A stretch of 64,000 bases of DNA from the NCBI GenBank assembly GCA_003248865.1, contig QFPK01000004.1, positions 124,001 to 188,000 on the forward strand. The letters run 5' to 3'. Of this stretch, positions 51,785 to 59,415 are shown piece by piece. This stretch comes from Sphingomonas sp. (GTDB lineage Bacteria > Pseudomonadota > Alphaproteobacteria > Sphingomonadales > Sphingomonadaceae). Every line of letters begins with the position of its first letter. Within the stretch, counting starts at the first letter, position 1. Position numbers and translations under genes: made by a program. Below the pieces are notes generated by a model. The model was not told where the DNA came from. It ran no database searches and worked only from the letters and a program-made list of their open reading frames with translations.

Positions 51785-52580
51785 CCTGTTGCTGGCGGCC
51801 GGTGGCGCAGCGCAGGCTGCAACGCCGCCGGTCACCATAGGCGTGCCGGGCGCCCTGACCGCAACTTTTGTGCCGGAGGCGGAGAAATCGGCCGTGACGG
51901 AGGCCGGCGCCAGCCCGCCCGGCCATTACTTTCACCCCATCAGCACGTCCAAAGGCGTGCTCACCGAACTGTTCCCGCCCGATCATGTGCATCATCGCGG
52001 CCTGTTCTGGGCGTGGCGGCAATTGCTGATCGACGGCAAGCCCGTCGCCAACAGCTGGCTGATGACCGGCATGAAGTTCCGCAGCATGGGCGTCACCCGC
52101 AGCCATGACGGCACCCGGCTGGAAGCCGCCGGGCGCTGGCGCGTGGGCGGCCGCGATGTGCTGGAGGAGAGGCTCTCTGCGCGGGTGGCCGGCAATGCGC
52201 TGATCCTGGATCTGGGGCTGACGCCGATGGTGCCGGGCCTCTCTCTGGGCGGCAGCGCGGACGACAAGGGCTATGGAGGGCTGTCGCTGCGGCTGGTGCA
52301 TTCGGAGGCGCTGCGGTTCGAAAGCGGCGGCCGGGTTCTGGCGCCGGAAGTGGGGCCTGTGGAAGCCGGGCCGGAGCTGCGGATGACGTGGGACAGCGGC
52401 ACCCCCGCGCCCGCGACGGCCGTGCGGATGGCCTGTTCCATCGACGGCAAGCCGATCAACCGCTGGATCCTCAGGCGCGAGCTCTCGATGCAGAATTGCG
52501 TGTGGCCGGGGCGCGATCCGGTGCCGCTGCCGATGGGCAAGGTGGCCCGGCTGGGCCTCAGGCTGACGGTGGAGCCCTGA
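51762..52580 (+). CDS. DUF6807 (PmoA-like) family secreted protein
   Basis: A 272-residue exported protein with signal peptide MRFPAFCSLLLAAGGAAQA. The family hallmark is in the first third: FPPDHVHHRGLFWAWRQL with two adjacent His. The rest is a beta-rich fold resembling galactose-mutarotase-like domains. DUF6807 proteins (annotated PmoA, unrelated to membrane methane monooxygenase) often sit in carbohydrate clusters; their activity is not settled. The TTG start at 51762 lies inside the DctM gene, so translation should be coupled. Confidence 0.78.
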   Translation: MRFPAFCSLLLAAGGAAQAATPPVTIGVPGALTATFVPEAEKSAVTEAGASPPGHYFHPISTSKGVLTELFPPDHVHHRGLFWAWRQLLIDGKPVANSWLMTGMKFRSMGVTRSHDGTRLEAAGRWRVGGRDVLEERLSARVAGNALILDLGLTPMVPGLSLGGSADDKGYGGLSLRLVHSEALRFESGGRVLAPEVGPVEAGPELRMTWDSGTPAPATAVRMACSIDGKPINRWILRRELSMQNCVWPGRDPVPLPMGKVARLGLRLTVEP

Positions 52581-52628
52581 CCGCGCGCTCTATGGCGTTG
52601 GGCCCAATGCAAGGCTATCCTGTTGAAC

Positions 52629-53651
52629 ATGAAGAAGAGCCGGCAGCCGACCATCAATGACGTCGCCCGAGAATCGGGGGTTTCCAAGAAGACGGTCAGC
52701 CGGGTCATCAACCATTCGCCGCTGCTGAACGAGGAGACCCGCGCCAAGGTGGAGGCGGTGATCGCGCGGTTGGGCTATGTGCCCAATCCGCAGGCGCGGG
52801 CGCTGGCGCTGAGGCGCAATTTCCTGATCGGCGTGGTGCACGACAATCCCAATGCGCAGACGGTGCTGCGCGTGCAGCGCGGCATCCTGGAAGTGCTGCG
52901 CGGCACCGAATTCGAACTGGTGGTGCGCCCGGTCGATCGCGGCTCCCCCACCATGCTGGAAGATGTGCGCGCTTTTCTGGAGCGGCAGCGGCTGTTCGGT
53001 GTGGTGCTGCTGCCCCCGATTTCGGAGAATGACGCGCTGGCCGAACTCTGCGATTCGATTGGCTGCCGCTATGTCCGCATGGGGTCGGCCCAGCTGGACG
53101 ATGCGGATCATATGGTCGCTTCCAACGACCGGGAGGCGGTGAAGGAGGCGGTGACCTATCTGATCGAGATGGGGCATCGCCACATCGGGCTGGTGCAGGG
53201 GCCGCACGGCTTCCGCTCCGCCGCCGAGCGCCGCGCCGGGTTCGAGGAGGCGCTGAAGGAGGCCGGGCTGAGCAATCCGCGCAGTTTCGTCGCAGACGGA
53301 AACTATACCTTCGATAGCGGCTTTCAGGCCGGCGAGCGGCTGTTGGACCTGCTGCCGCGCCCCACCGCCATCTTCTGCTCCAACGACGAGATGGCAGCCG
53401 GGGTGCTGCATGTGGCGCGGCAGCGCGGGCTGGACGTGCCGGGCGACCTTTCGATCATGGGCTTCGACGACACCACGCTGGCCGCCCATATCTGGCCGCC
53501 GCTGACGACTGTGCGCTGGCCGGTTTCCTCCATGGCGCGGTCGGCCGCGCTGAAACTGGTGGGTGGGCTGGATGGCGATGCGGTGGAGGAGCCGTCGATG
53601 TTCCTGTCGACCCTGATCCGCCGCGCGTCGGTGGCGCCGCCGCGGGCTTAA
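52629..53651 (+). CDS. LacI family transcriptional regulator
   Basis: A 340-residue repressor-type regulator. The N-terminal HTH is TINDVARESGVSKKTVSRVI, with hinge helix NPQARALALRR, and a periplasmic-binding-like effector domain follows (LIGVVHDNPNAQTVLRVQRG; IFCSNDEMAAGVLHVARQRG; IMGFDDTTLAAHIWPP). It is last in the hydratase-TRAP operon. The five TGACACCGGT-type palindromes in this locus are its likely sites. By analogy with KdgR/UxuR-type LacI regulators the inducer may be KDG or a related uronate product; this is inferred. The ATG at 52629 is the start. Its stop overlaps the convergent esterase stop by four bases. Confidence 0.93.
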   Translation: MKKSRQPTINDVARESGVSKKTVSRVINHSPLLNEETRAKVEAVIARLGYVPNPQARALALRRNFLIGVVHDNPNAQTVLRVQRGILEVLRGTEFELVVRPVDRGSPTMLEDVRAFLERQRLFGVVLLPPISENDALAELCDSIGCRYVRMGSAQLDDADHMVASNDREAVKEAVTYLIEMGHRHIGLVQGPHGFRSAAERRAGFEEALKEAGLSNPRSFVADGNYTFDSGFQAGERLLDLLPRPTAIFCSNDEMAAGVLHVARQRGLDVPGDLSIMGFDDTTLAAHIWPPLTTVRWPVSSMARSAALKLVGGLDGDAVEEPSMFLSTLIRRASVAPPRA

Positions 53652-55105
53652 CTGCCGGGCTGAATGTAGGGGACGCGCGCGAACAGTTCGCGTTCGAACG
53701 CCCGCGGGTTATCTGTCGCCCGGCTTTCGCTGTCGAAGATCATCGTGGCGCGCCGGGGCAGGCGATAGGGGGGCCAGCCCGGATCGCCGGTGCGGGCAAA
53801 GCGCAGCAGCGCGGCCATCATGGCGTCTCGCACGGGAAAATCCGCAGGGTCGGCCGTGGTGCCGAACACAAGCGGGATGTCGTCCATATGGGCCGCGTCG
53901 CGCCAGTCGAGCTGATAGACGAAGGCGGGTGTGCTGGTTTTTGCCCGTTCCTCGGCTTCGATCACTTGTCCGCGCCAGCTGCGCGAGGCGGTGGTGGCGC
54001 GGATGAACAGCTGATCGGCCGTGATAGCCGGTTCGCGGGCGCGGAATTGTGCGATCACCCAGACGGGATCGATATCCACTCGCAGCTCCGGGCCGAGCCG
54101 GGCGGGCAGGTTTTCCCAGTCCAACCCCTGCCGCAGGCGATGATCGGGCGGGAAGAAGGCGCGGGTTTCGGCGACCGTGTTGCCCAGCACCAGCGGCACG
54201 GACAGCGCGGCCGGATCGGCAGCGGGGAAGAAGGGGTGGCGGGGGACGGCGGCCATATCCAGCACCGGCCCGAAATAGAGCCCGCCGCCCAGAATCGGAT
54301 CGACTGTATCGAGCGCCGCCACCAGCCTCTCCACAGGGAGGGTCAGCGGATCGCCGCCGAGCGCCGCGAGATAGGCCTGTGCGCGGCGCGCGGCATTTTG
54401 CGGACCCTGCACCGTCACCTGCTGGCCGCTCATGGTCCAGCCGCGCCGGAACAGGCCGCGCGCAGCAGGCATGGACATCAGCGTGATGATCTTGGCTCCG
54501 CCGCCCGACTGCCCGAACAGCGTGACATTGGCCGGATTGCCCCCGAAGGCGGCGATGTTGGCCTGCACCCACTGAAGCGCCAGGATCAGGTCCAGCTGCC
54601 CCGCATTCGCGGCATCGGGAAAGCCGGGCAGCGCCAGATAGCCCAGCGCGTTCAGCCGGTGGTTGACTGTGACGACCACGCAATCGCGCGCGGCCAGCGC
54701 AGCGCCCGCCACCCGAGGTTCGGCAACGGTGCCTGTGGAATAGGCGCCGCCATGAAAATAGACCAGCACCGGCCGCCGCGCGCCATCGGCGGCCGGGGTC
54801 CAGATGTTCAGGAACAGGCAGTCTTCGCTTTGGGGAGCGATAGATCCGCGTTGTGGGGCGGACGGCGCGAAGCGGTCTGCGGGCTGGATGCCACGTATAG
54901 GTGGTTCGGCGACGGGGGCGCGAAAGCGCGCGGCACGGCCATAGCGGATGCCGCGAAACGCCCTGACACCGCCCTCCGCCGTGCCGCGAAAGCGCCCAGC
55001 AGGCGCTTCCACCAGCGCAGGCGCCGCCTTCAGAACGGCGGGCGCCGCCAGAAGCCCGCTGAGCAGGGCCCGGCGCGAAAGATCAGCGGCGCACGTCGCG
55101 CGCAC
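53648..55105 (-). CDS. Type B carboxylesterase, exported
   Basis: A carboxylesterase/lipase family enzyme of about 485 residues. A twin-Arg-like signal (DLSRRALLSGLLAAPAVLKA) precedes the family N-terminus RAFRGIRYGRAARFRAP. SEDCLFLNIWTPA is followed by the oxyanion loop VYFHGGAYSTG and the nucleophile Ser in VTLFGQSGGGAKI. It is last in the kduI-kduD-kdgK operon, overlapping kdgK, so removal of acetyl, methyl or feruloyl groups from pectic oligomers is plausible. The GTG at 55105 is my best start; an open frame extends to 55150. Confidence 0.85.
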   Translation of the reverse strand: MRATCAADLSRRALLSGLLAAPAVLKAAPALVEAPAGRFRGTAEGGVRAFRGIRYGRAARFRAPVAEPPIRGIQPADRFAPSAPQRGSIAPQSEDCLFLNIWTPAADGARRPVLVYFHGGAYSTGTVAEPRVAGAALAARDCVVVTVNHRLNALGYLALPGFPDAANAGQLDLILALQWVQANIAAFGGNPANVTLFGQSGGGAKIITLMSMPAARGLFRRGWTMSGQQVTVQGPQNAARRAQAYLAALGGDPLTLPVERLVAALDTVDPILGGGLYFGPVLDMAAVPRHPFFPAADPAALSVPLVLGNTVAETRAFFPPDHRLRQGLDWENLPARLGPELRVDIDPVWVIAQFRAREPAITADQLFIRATTASRSWRGQVIEAEERAKTSTPAFVYQLDWRDAAHMDDIPLVFGTTADPADFPVRDAMMAALLRFARTGDPGWPPYRLPRRATMIFDSESRATDNPRAFERELFARVPYIQPGS

Positions 55106-56090
55106 CGGACCGGAAGGCTTCGATATCCGACACCCGGAACAGGCTGGCATCGCCGGGCAGGCTGTGTTTCAGCGCCGTCAGCGCAAGCCCCCATTCGGCG
55201 GCTTCCGCTTCACCCAGCCCGCGATCCAGTGCCGCCAGAACCCCGGCCGCAAAGGCGTCGCCGGCGCCGATGCGGTCCACGATGCCGGAAACCAGCACCT
55301 CGTCCGTCTGATGGCTGCCCGACCGGGTGTCGATGCGGGCGGAAATGCCGTGCCGGTCCGCATCCAGCGCGTGGCGTGCGGTGGAGGCCATGCAACTCAG
55401 CTTCGGGAAGGCCGCGAACGCCAGTTCGGCCGCCGCCCGGCGCCGCGCTTCGCCTTCGCCGGGCACCGGCTTGCCCAGCAGCAGGCCGATATCCTGATGG
55501 TTGCCGAACAGGATGTCGGCCTTGCCCACCAGCTGCGTCAGGATGGCTTTGGGGTCGCTGTCCCACGCCTCCCACAGCCGCGCGCGGTAATTGCCGTCGA
55601 AGCTGATCGCCACGCCCGCCGCTTGCGCCGCGTCCGCCGCCTCCAGCGCCAGCGCGGCGCTGTCCGGCCCCAGCGCGGGGGTGATGCCAGAGAGGTGCAG
55701 CCGGGTGGCACCCTTCAGCAGCGCGCGCCAGTCGAAGACGCCCGGTTGCAGCCGGGCGAACGCGCTGTCGGCACGGTCATAGAGGATGTCGGAGGCGCGC
55801 AGGCCTGCGCCGGGTGTCAGCACATACAGGCCCATGCGACCCGGCGCTGCGACTACGCCTCTGGCGTCCACCCCGGTCGCCGCCAGATGCGCGATGGCGC
55901 GCTCTCCGAAGGCATTGTCCGGCACGGCCGACACCATGGCCGTCTCTGCACCCAGCATCGCCATGCCGACCGCCACATTGGCTTCCGCGCCGCCCACATG
56001 CACGTCGAGCGCGGGAGTCGTCAGCAGCAGCTGGCGGCCCGTGGCCGACAGCCGGACCAGCAGTTCGCCGAGAAAGACGGTCCGGCTCAC
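55083..56090 (-). CDS. kdgK: 2-dehydro-3-deoxygluconokinase (PfkB family)
   Basis: Phosphorylates 2-keto-3-deoxygluconate to KDPG, feeding the Entner-Doudoroff aldolase. The 335-residue ribokinase-fold protein has the N-terminal HVGGAEANVAVGMAMLG, substrate region FDGNYRARLW and catalytic GIVDRIGAGDAFAAGVL with the base Asp. The operon with kduD and kduI supports KDG as substrate over fructose or ribose. It starts at a GTG overlapping the kduD stop (GTGA). Confidence 0.92.
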   Translation of the reverse strand: MSRTVFLGELLVRLSATGRQLLLTTPALDVHVGGAEANVAVGMAMLGAETAMVSAVPDNAFGERAIAHLAATGVDARGVVAAPGRMGLYVLTPGAGLRASDILYDRADSAFARLQPGVFDWRALLKGATRLHLSGITPALGPDSAALALEAADAAQAAGVAISFDGNYRARLWEAWDSDPKAILTQLVGKADILFGNHQDIGLLLGKPVPGEGEARRRAAAELAFAAFPKLSCMASTARHALDADRHGISARIDTRSGSHQTDEVLVSGIVDRIGAGDAFAAGVLAALDRGLGEAEAAEWGLALTALKHSLPGDASLFRVSDIEAFRSGARDVRR

Positions 56091-56842
56091 CGGGCGAGCC
56101 AGCCGCCGTCGACCGCCAGCACATGGCCCGTCACATAATCCGAAGCCGGAGAGGCGAGGAACAGGGCTGCGCCCGCGATATCCTCCGGCGCGCCCCAGCG
56201 GCCGGTGGGGATGCGCTCCAGAATCTGTCGGTTGCGGGTCTCGTCGGCTTGCAGCGCGGCGGTGTTGTTGGTGCTGATGTAGCCGGGTGCGATGGCATTC
56301 ACCTGAACACCTTTGGGCGCCAGTTCATTCGCCATCGCCTTGGTGACGCCGCCGACGCCCGATTTCGCGGCGGCATAGCTGGGCACGCGGATGCCGCCCT
56401 GAAAGGTCAGAAGCGAGGCGATGTTGATGATCTTGCCCGATCCGCGCGTCGTCATGTGGCGCGCGGCGGCCTGACTGAGGAAGAACAGCGTCTTCAGATT
56501 GGTGTCCATCACGGCATCCCAATCGGCCTCCGTGAAGTTCAGCAGATCGTCGCGGCGGATGATGCCGGCGTTGTTCACCAGCACATCGATCCGGCCCAGT
56601 CCGGCCAGCGCCTCGTCGATGACGCGCCGGCACGGTTCGATGCTGGAGAGATCGGCCCGGATGTTCACCGCCTTGCGGCCGGTCTCTGCAATCAGCGCCA
56701 GCGTTTCCGCCGGTTCGCTGCGCCCCGCCACCGCCACATCGGCGCCGGCTTGTGCCAGCGCGACCGCGATGGCCTGCCCGATCCCGGTGTTGGCCCCCGT
56801 CACCAGCGCGGCCTTGCCTTCAAGGCTGAAGGAAATCGCCAT
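56087..56842 (-). CDS. kduD: 2-dehydro-3-deoxy-D-gluconate 5-dehydrogenase
   Basis: Reduces 2,5-diketo-3-deoxygluconate to KDG with NAD(P)H. A classical SDR of 251 residues: cofactor loop ALVTGANTGIGQAIAVAL, NNAGIIRRDDLLNF, active-site Ser (INIASLLTFQGG), then Tyr and Lys in VPSYAAAKSGVGGV, and NAIAPGYISTNNTAAL. Position between kduI and kdgK fixes the name. It lies 11 bp after kduI. Confidence 0.94.
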   Translation of the reverse strand: MAISFSLEGKAALVTGANTGIGQAIAVALAQAGADVAVAGRSEPAETLALIAETGRKAVNIRADLSSIEPCRRVIDEALAGLGRIDVLVNNAGIIRRDDLLNFTEADWDAVMDTNLKTLFFLSQAAARHMTTRGSGKIINIASLLTFQGGIRVPSYAAAKSGVGGVTKAMANELAPKGVQVNAIAPGYISTNNTAALQADETRNRQILERIPTGRWGAPEDIAGAALFLASPASDYVTGHVLAVDGGWLAR

Positions 56843-56853
56843 GGAAAGGCTCC

Positions 56854-57687
56854 TTACTTCAGCTGGCAGATGTCGAGGACGTTCATGTCGGTATAGTCCA
56901 GATTTTCCCCGCCCATCGCCCAGATGAAGGCATAGGAGCGCGTGCCGGATCCCATGTGGATCGACCAGGGCGGCGAGATCACCGCTTCCTCGTTGCCGAC
57001 CAGGATGTGCCGCATACCGTCCGGCTCTCCCATGTAGTGGAACACCCGATCATCGCCTTCCAGATCGAAGTAGAGATAGATTTCCGAGCGGTGGTCGTGA
57101 AGGTGGGGCGGCATGGTGTTCCACACGCTGCCCGGCTCCAGCACGGTCAGGCCCATCAGCAGCTGGCAACTGTCGCACACGCCGGGGATCACCAGCTGGT
57201 AGATGGTGCGGTGGTTGCTGCTCTCCAGCCCGCCGCGCTCCAGCGGATTTGCTTCGGCGACGGTGATCCGCTTCGCCGGCAGCACCTTGTGGGCAGGCAG
57301 GCTCGCCAGATAATAGCGCGCGCCCTCGCCCTCGAAGCTGACGTCCACGGAGCCCATCGGCACGTAGAGCGCTTCCTTGGTGCCCAGCTCGAACCGTGTG
57401 CCGTCCACGGTGACGGCGCCGGGCTTGCCGATATTCACCACGCCCAGCTCGCGCCGTTCCAGGAAGGGCTTGCCTTCCGCGCTCTTCGGCACGCTTTGCA
57501 GCGGCAGCTTCACCGGCCCGCCCGCGGGCACCGCACCGCCGATCACGAACCGCTCGTTATGGCTGTAGTTCAGCTTCACCTCGCCGGGCACGAACATGCC
57601 TTGCACCAGATAGCGGTCGCGCAACTGCTGGTTGGCGGCGCCGTCCATCATATCGGGATGGGTGGCGTGAAACACCTTGTCGAACAT
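56854..57687 (-). CDS. kduI: 5-dehydro-4-deoxy-D-glucuronate isomerase
   Basis: Isomerises 4-deoxy-5-ketouronate (from unsaturated uronides) to 2,5-diketo-3-deoxygluconate. The cupin protein has 277 residues, matching E. coli KduI. Metal ligands appear in MPPHLHDHRSEIYLYFDL and WSIHMGSGTRSYAFIWAMGG. It begins MFDKVFHATHPDMMDGA at the ATG 57687; a longer open frame upstream would read through its own promoter. It is the first gene of the kduI-kduD-kdgK-esterase operon behind operator O2. Confidence 0.96.
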   Translation of the reverse strand: MFDKVFHATHPDMMDGAANQQLRDRYLVQGMFVPGEVKLNYSHNERFVIGGAVPAGGPVKLPLQSVPKSAEGKPFLERRELGVVNIGKPGAVTVDGTRFELGTKEALYVPMGSVDVSFEGEGARYYLASLPAHKVLPAKRITVAEANPLERGGLESSNHRTIYQLVIPGVCDSCQLLMGLTVLEPGSVWNTMPPHLHDHRSEIYLYFDLEGDDRVFHYMGEPDGMRHILVGNEEAVISPPWSIHMGSGTRSYAFIWAMGGENLDYTDMNVLDICQLK

Positions 57688-57712
57688 CAGTCTCTCCCCA
57701 TGGATTGGGTAA

Positions 57713-57741
57713 ATGGTAACCGGTGTCAGAGTCCGGTTCAA
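57713..57741 (-). promoter_or_regulatory. Predicted kduI promoter
   Basis: On the minus strand TTGAAC (57741-57736), a 17-bp spacer and TACCAT (57718-57713; 4 of 6 matches to TATAAT) lie 25 bp before the kduI ATG. Operator O2 occupies the spacer and overlaps the -10, a layout suited to repression. Confidence 0.6.
57715..57728 (-). promoter_or_regulatory. LacI-type operator O2
   Basis: TGACACCGGTTACC on the minus strand, identical over 14 bases to O1. It lies in the 65-bp gap between the pectate lyase stop and the kduI start. Confidence 0.82.
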
Positions 57742-57752
57742 GCCTTATGCCT

Positions 57753-59108
57753 TCAGCGGCGTTCCCGCATCTCACGGTCTCGCGGGCTCAGGCTTTCCTG
57801 GATCGGGCCCTTCTGGCCCGGATACAGGCCGGATTTCGGCTCCATCGTATCGAGATTCCAGTCCGCCTCGATGAAGGGCGCGCGGGTTTCCGCCTGCTTC
57901 GGGAAGCCGCCGACCTGGGTTTCGCTGTCGATGATCTCGCCCCGGCCCTCCGCCACGAAGAACAGCACGCGGATATCGTTGGCGTCGCGGTCCCAGGGCC
58001 GCGCCCCGGCGTTGGCAAGCAGATGGGTTTCGACATCGCGGGCGGGCAGAATGGGCAGCCCGGCGGGCCAGCTGACCGGGGCCTTCGATTCGATCAGTTT
58101 CGCCCGTGTTTCGCCATAGCGGCCAAACATTGGCAGCGGGGCGCCGGCCCAGTCTACCGCCAGATTGTCGGCGCTGTGGTAGAGCAGGTCGCCGTCTCCG
58201 CCCAGCATCAGGAAGGGCAGGCCGGGCGCAGTCGATGGACCGCCGCGCAGCACATTGCCCACCGCCGAGAGTTCGCCTGTCTGGTAAGGCTGACCTGCCC
58301 ATTCCAGCGCCATCAGATTATAATGGATGGCGCGGCGGCCCGGATCGTAGATCAGGTTGTTGACGACAGCTGCCTTCACGCCGCCCTTCAGCAGCGGGTT
58401 GCGCTCCACATTGTGGGCATAGACGTTGCGCCAGATCAGAATATCGGTGGCATTGTCGTGGATCAGGGTGCCCTTGCTGTGCTCGCCCTTGGGATGGCTG
58501 GCGTTGGCGAGGCCTTCCGACAGCAGATTGTAGCTGAAGGTGATGCGGTTGCTGGTGCCCGCGCGCCACTCGTCCGGCGTATTGCCCTTGAAGCGCGGGC
58601 CGGAGGCAGAGAGATTCTCGTCGATCGCCCAGCTGAAGGTGCAATGGTCGATGATCACGTTGCGTGCGGCCACGGTGGAGAGTGCGTCAGGCTCCCAGCC
58701 CGACTCGGGACCCTGGCCGTCCACGCCGGCGCGCACGCGGATGTGGCGGATCACCACATCATGGGTTTTCAGGTCGATCCCGGTGCGGATCAGCGTGATG
58801 CCCGGTGACGGCGCCGTCTGGCCGGCGATGGTCAGGAAGGGGTTTTTGATGTCGATCTGGGCGCGGCCCATGTCGATCACACCGCCCACTTCGAACACGA
58901 CGATACGGGGGCCTTTGGCGTCGATGGCGGCCTTCAGGCTGCCGGGGCCGTCGGCGGCGAGTGTGGTGACGCGGATGATGCGCCCGCCGCGCCCGCCCGG
59001 CGTTTCGGCGGCGACGCCGACGGCGCCGGGGAAGGCCGGCGTGGCTGCCGCCGCAGGCACCACCATAGCTGCAAGCAGCAGTGCTGCAAGATATGTCGCA
59101 GATCGCAT
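57753..59108 (-). CDS. Pectate lyase (PL1-type), secreted
   Basis: Cleaves polygalacturonate by beta-elimination. The 451-residue protein has a signal peptide (MRSATYLAALLLAAMVVPAA), then the PL1 start AFPGAVGVAAETPGGRGG and VTTLAADGPGSLKAAIDAKG. The parallel beta-helix contains VVIRHIRVRAG, NVIIDHCTFSWAIDENLS and the catalytic Arg region VYAHNVERNPLLKGG. The product would be unsaturated oligogalacturonides, the source of KduI substrate. It is divergent from the TonB receptor gene with operators O3-O5 between. A second, shorter PL1 paralogue follows the receptor gene. Confidence 0.9.
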   Translation of the reverse strand: MRSATYLAALLLAAMVVPAAAATPAFPGAVGVAAETPGGRGGRIIRVTTLAADGPGSLKAAIDAKGPRIVVFEVGGVIDMGRAQIDIKNPFLTIAGQTAPSPGITLIRTGIDLKTHDVVIRHIRVRAGVDGQGPESGWEPDALSTVAARNVIIDHCTFSWAIDENLSASGPRFKGNTPDEWRAGTSNRITFSYNLLSEGLANASHPKGEHSKGTLIHDNATDILIWRNVYAHNVERNPLLKGGVKAAVVNNLIYDPGRRAIHYNLMALEWAGQPYQTGELSAVGNVLRGGPSTAPGLPFLMLGGDGDLLYHSADNLAVDWAGAPLPMFGRYGETRAKLIESKAPVSWPAGLPILPARDVETHLLANAGARPWDRDANDIRVLFFVAEGRGEIIDSETQVGGFPKQAETRAPFIEADWNLDTMEPKSGLYPGQKGPIQESLSPRDREMRERR

Positions 59109-59149
59109 CTTCGTCCTCCCGCAGCCCCGTTATCGGCATTTGCTCGGCT

Positions 59150-59163
59150 TGACACCGGCTTTA
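59150..59163 (+). promoter_or_regulatory. LacI-type operator O3 (degenerate)
   Basis: TGACACCGGCTTTA keeps one perfect half-site (TGACACCGG) but the other half has decayed. It overlaps a TTGACA -35 at 59149-59154, as O1 does, and lies 41 bp before the pectate lyase start. Confidence 0.55.
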
Positions 59164-59182
59164 AGCTGCCCCAATGTCCTTA

Positions 59183-59196
59183 TGACACCGGTTACT
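59183..59196 (+). promoter_or_regulatory. LacI-type operator O4
   Basis: TGACACCGGTTACT, 13 of 14 bases identical to O1/O2, centred 33 bp from O3. The spacing is about three helical turns, so cooperative binding of both sites from one face is possible. Confidence 0.75.
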
Positions 59197-59348
59197 TCGA
59201 CGCAACCGGCATGACAAACGAACAACGACCGCGGAACAGGCGGCGCTGAGGGAGGAGTTGAATCCGCGGCGGGAGGCCGGGGATTCATTCAACAGGACAC
59301 CGCGATTCGCGGCCTTCATTCCCCAGGCGCCCTTATTCCGCTCGTCAT

Positions 59349-59362
59349 TGCCACCGGTGTCA
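59349..59362 (+). promoter_or_regulatory. LacI-type operator O5
   Basis: TGCCACCGGTGTCA, one mismatch from the ideal palindrome TGACACCGGTGTCA. It lies 53 bp before the TonB receptor ATG and 166 bp from O4. Confidence 0.7.
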
Positions 59363-59415
59363 TGTCTGGCGCGAAGACATGCGGCCGGGCAGGGATGTTT
59401 TGGGGAGAGTGCAGC

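Larger units (their letters stand above)
59109..59415. other. Divergent regulatory region, pectate lyase / TonB receptor
   Basis: A 307-bp non-coding region with three operators: O3 (59150), O4 (59183) and O5 (59349). A perfect -35 TTGACA at 59149-59154 faces the receptor gene, but its -10 is weak. Facing the lyase, TTGCGT (59205-59200) and TAAGGA (59182-59177) are 17 bp apart with O4 filling the spacer, as in the kduI promoter. A possible leader hairpin pairs GTTGAATCC (59257-59265) with the GGATTCATTCAAC region at 59281-59293. Confidence 0.55.

Noticed and set aside
51762..52580. DUF6807/PmoA label as evidence of methane oxidation
   Set aside because: The PmoA name for this family is historical; the protein has no resemblance to membrane methane monooxygenase and sits in a sugar-acid locus.
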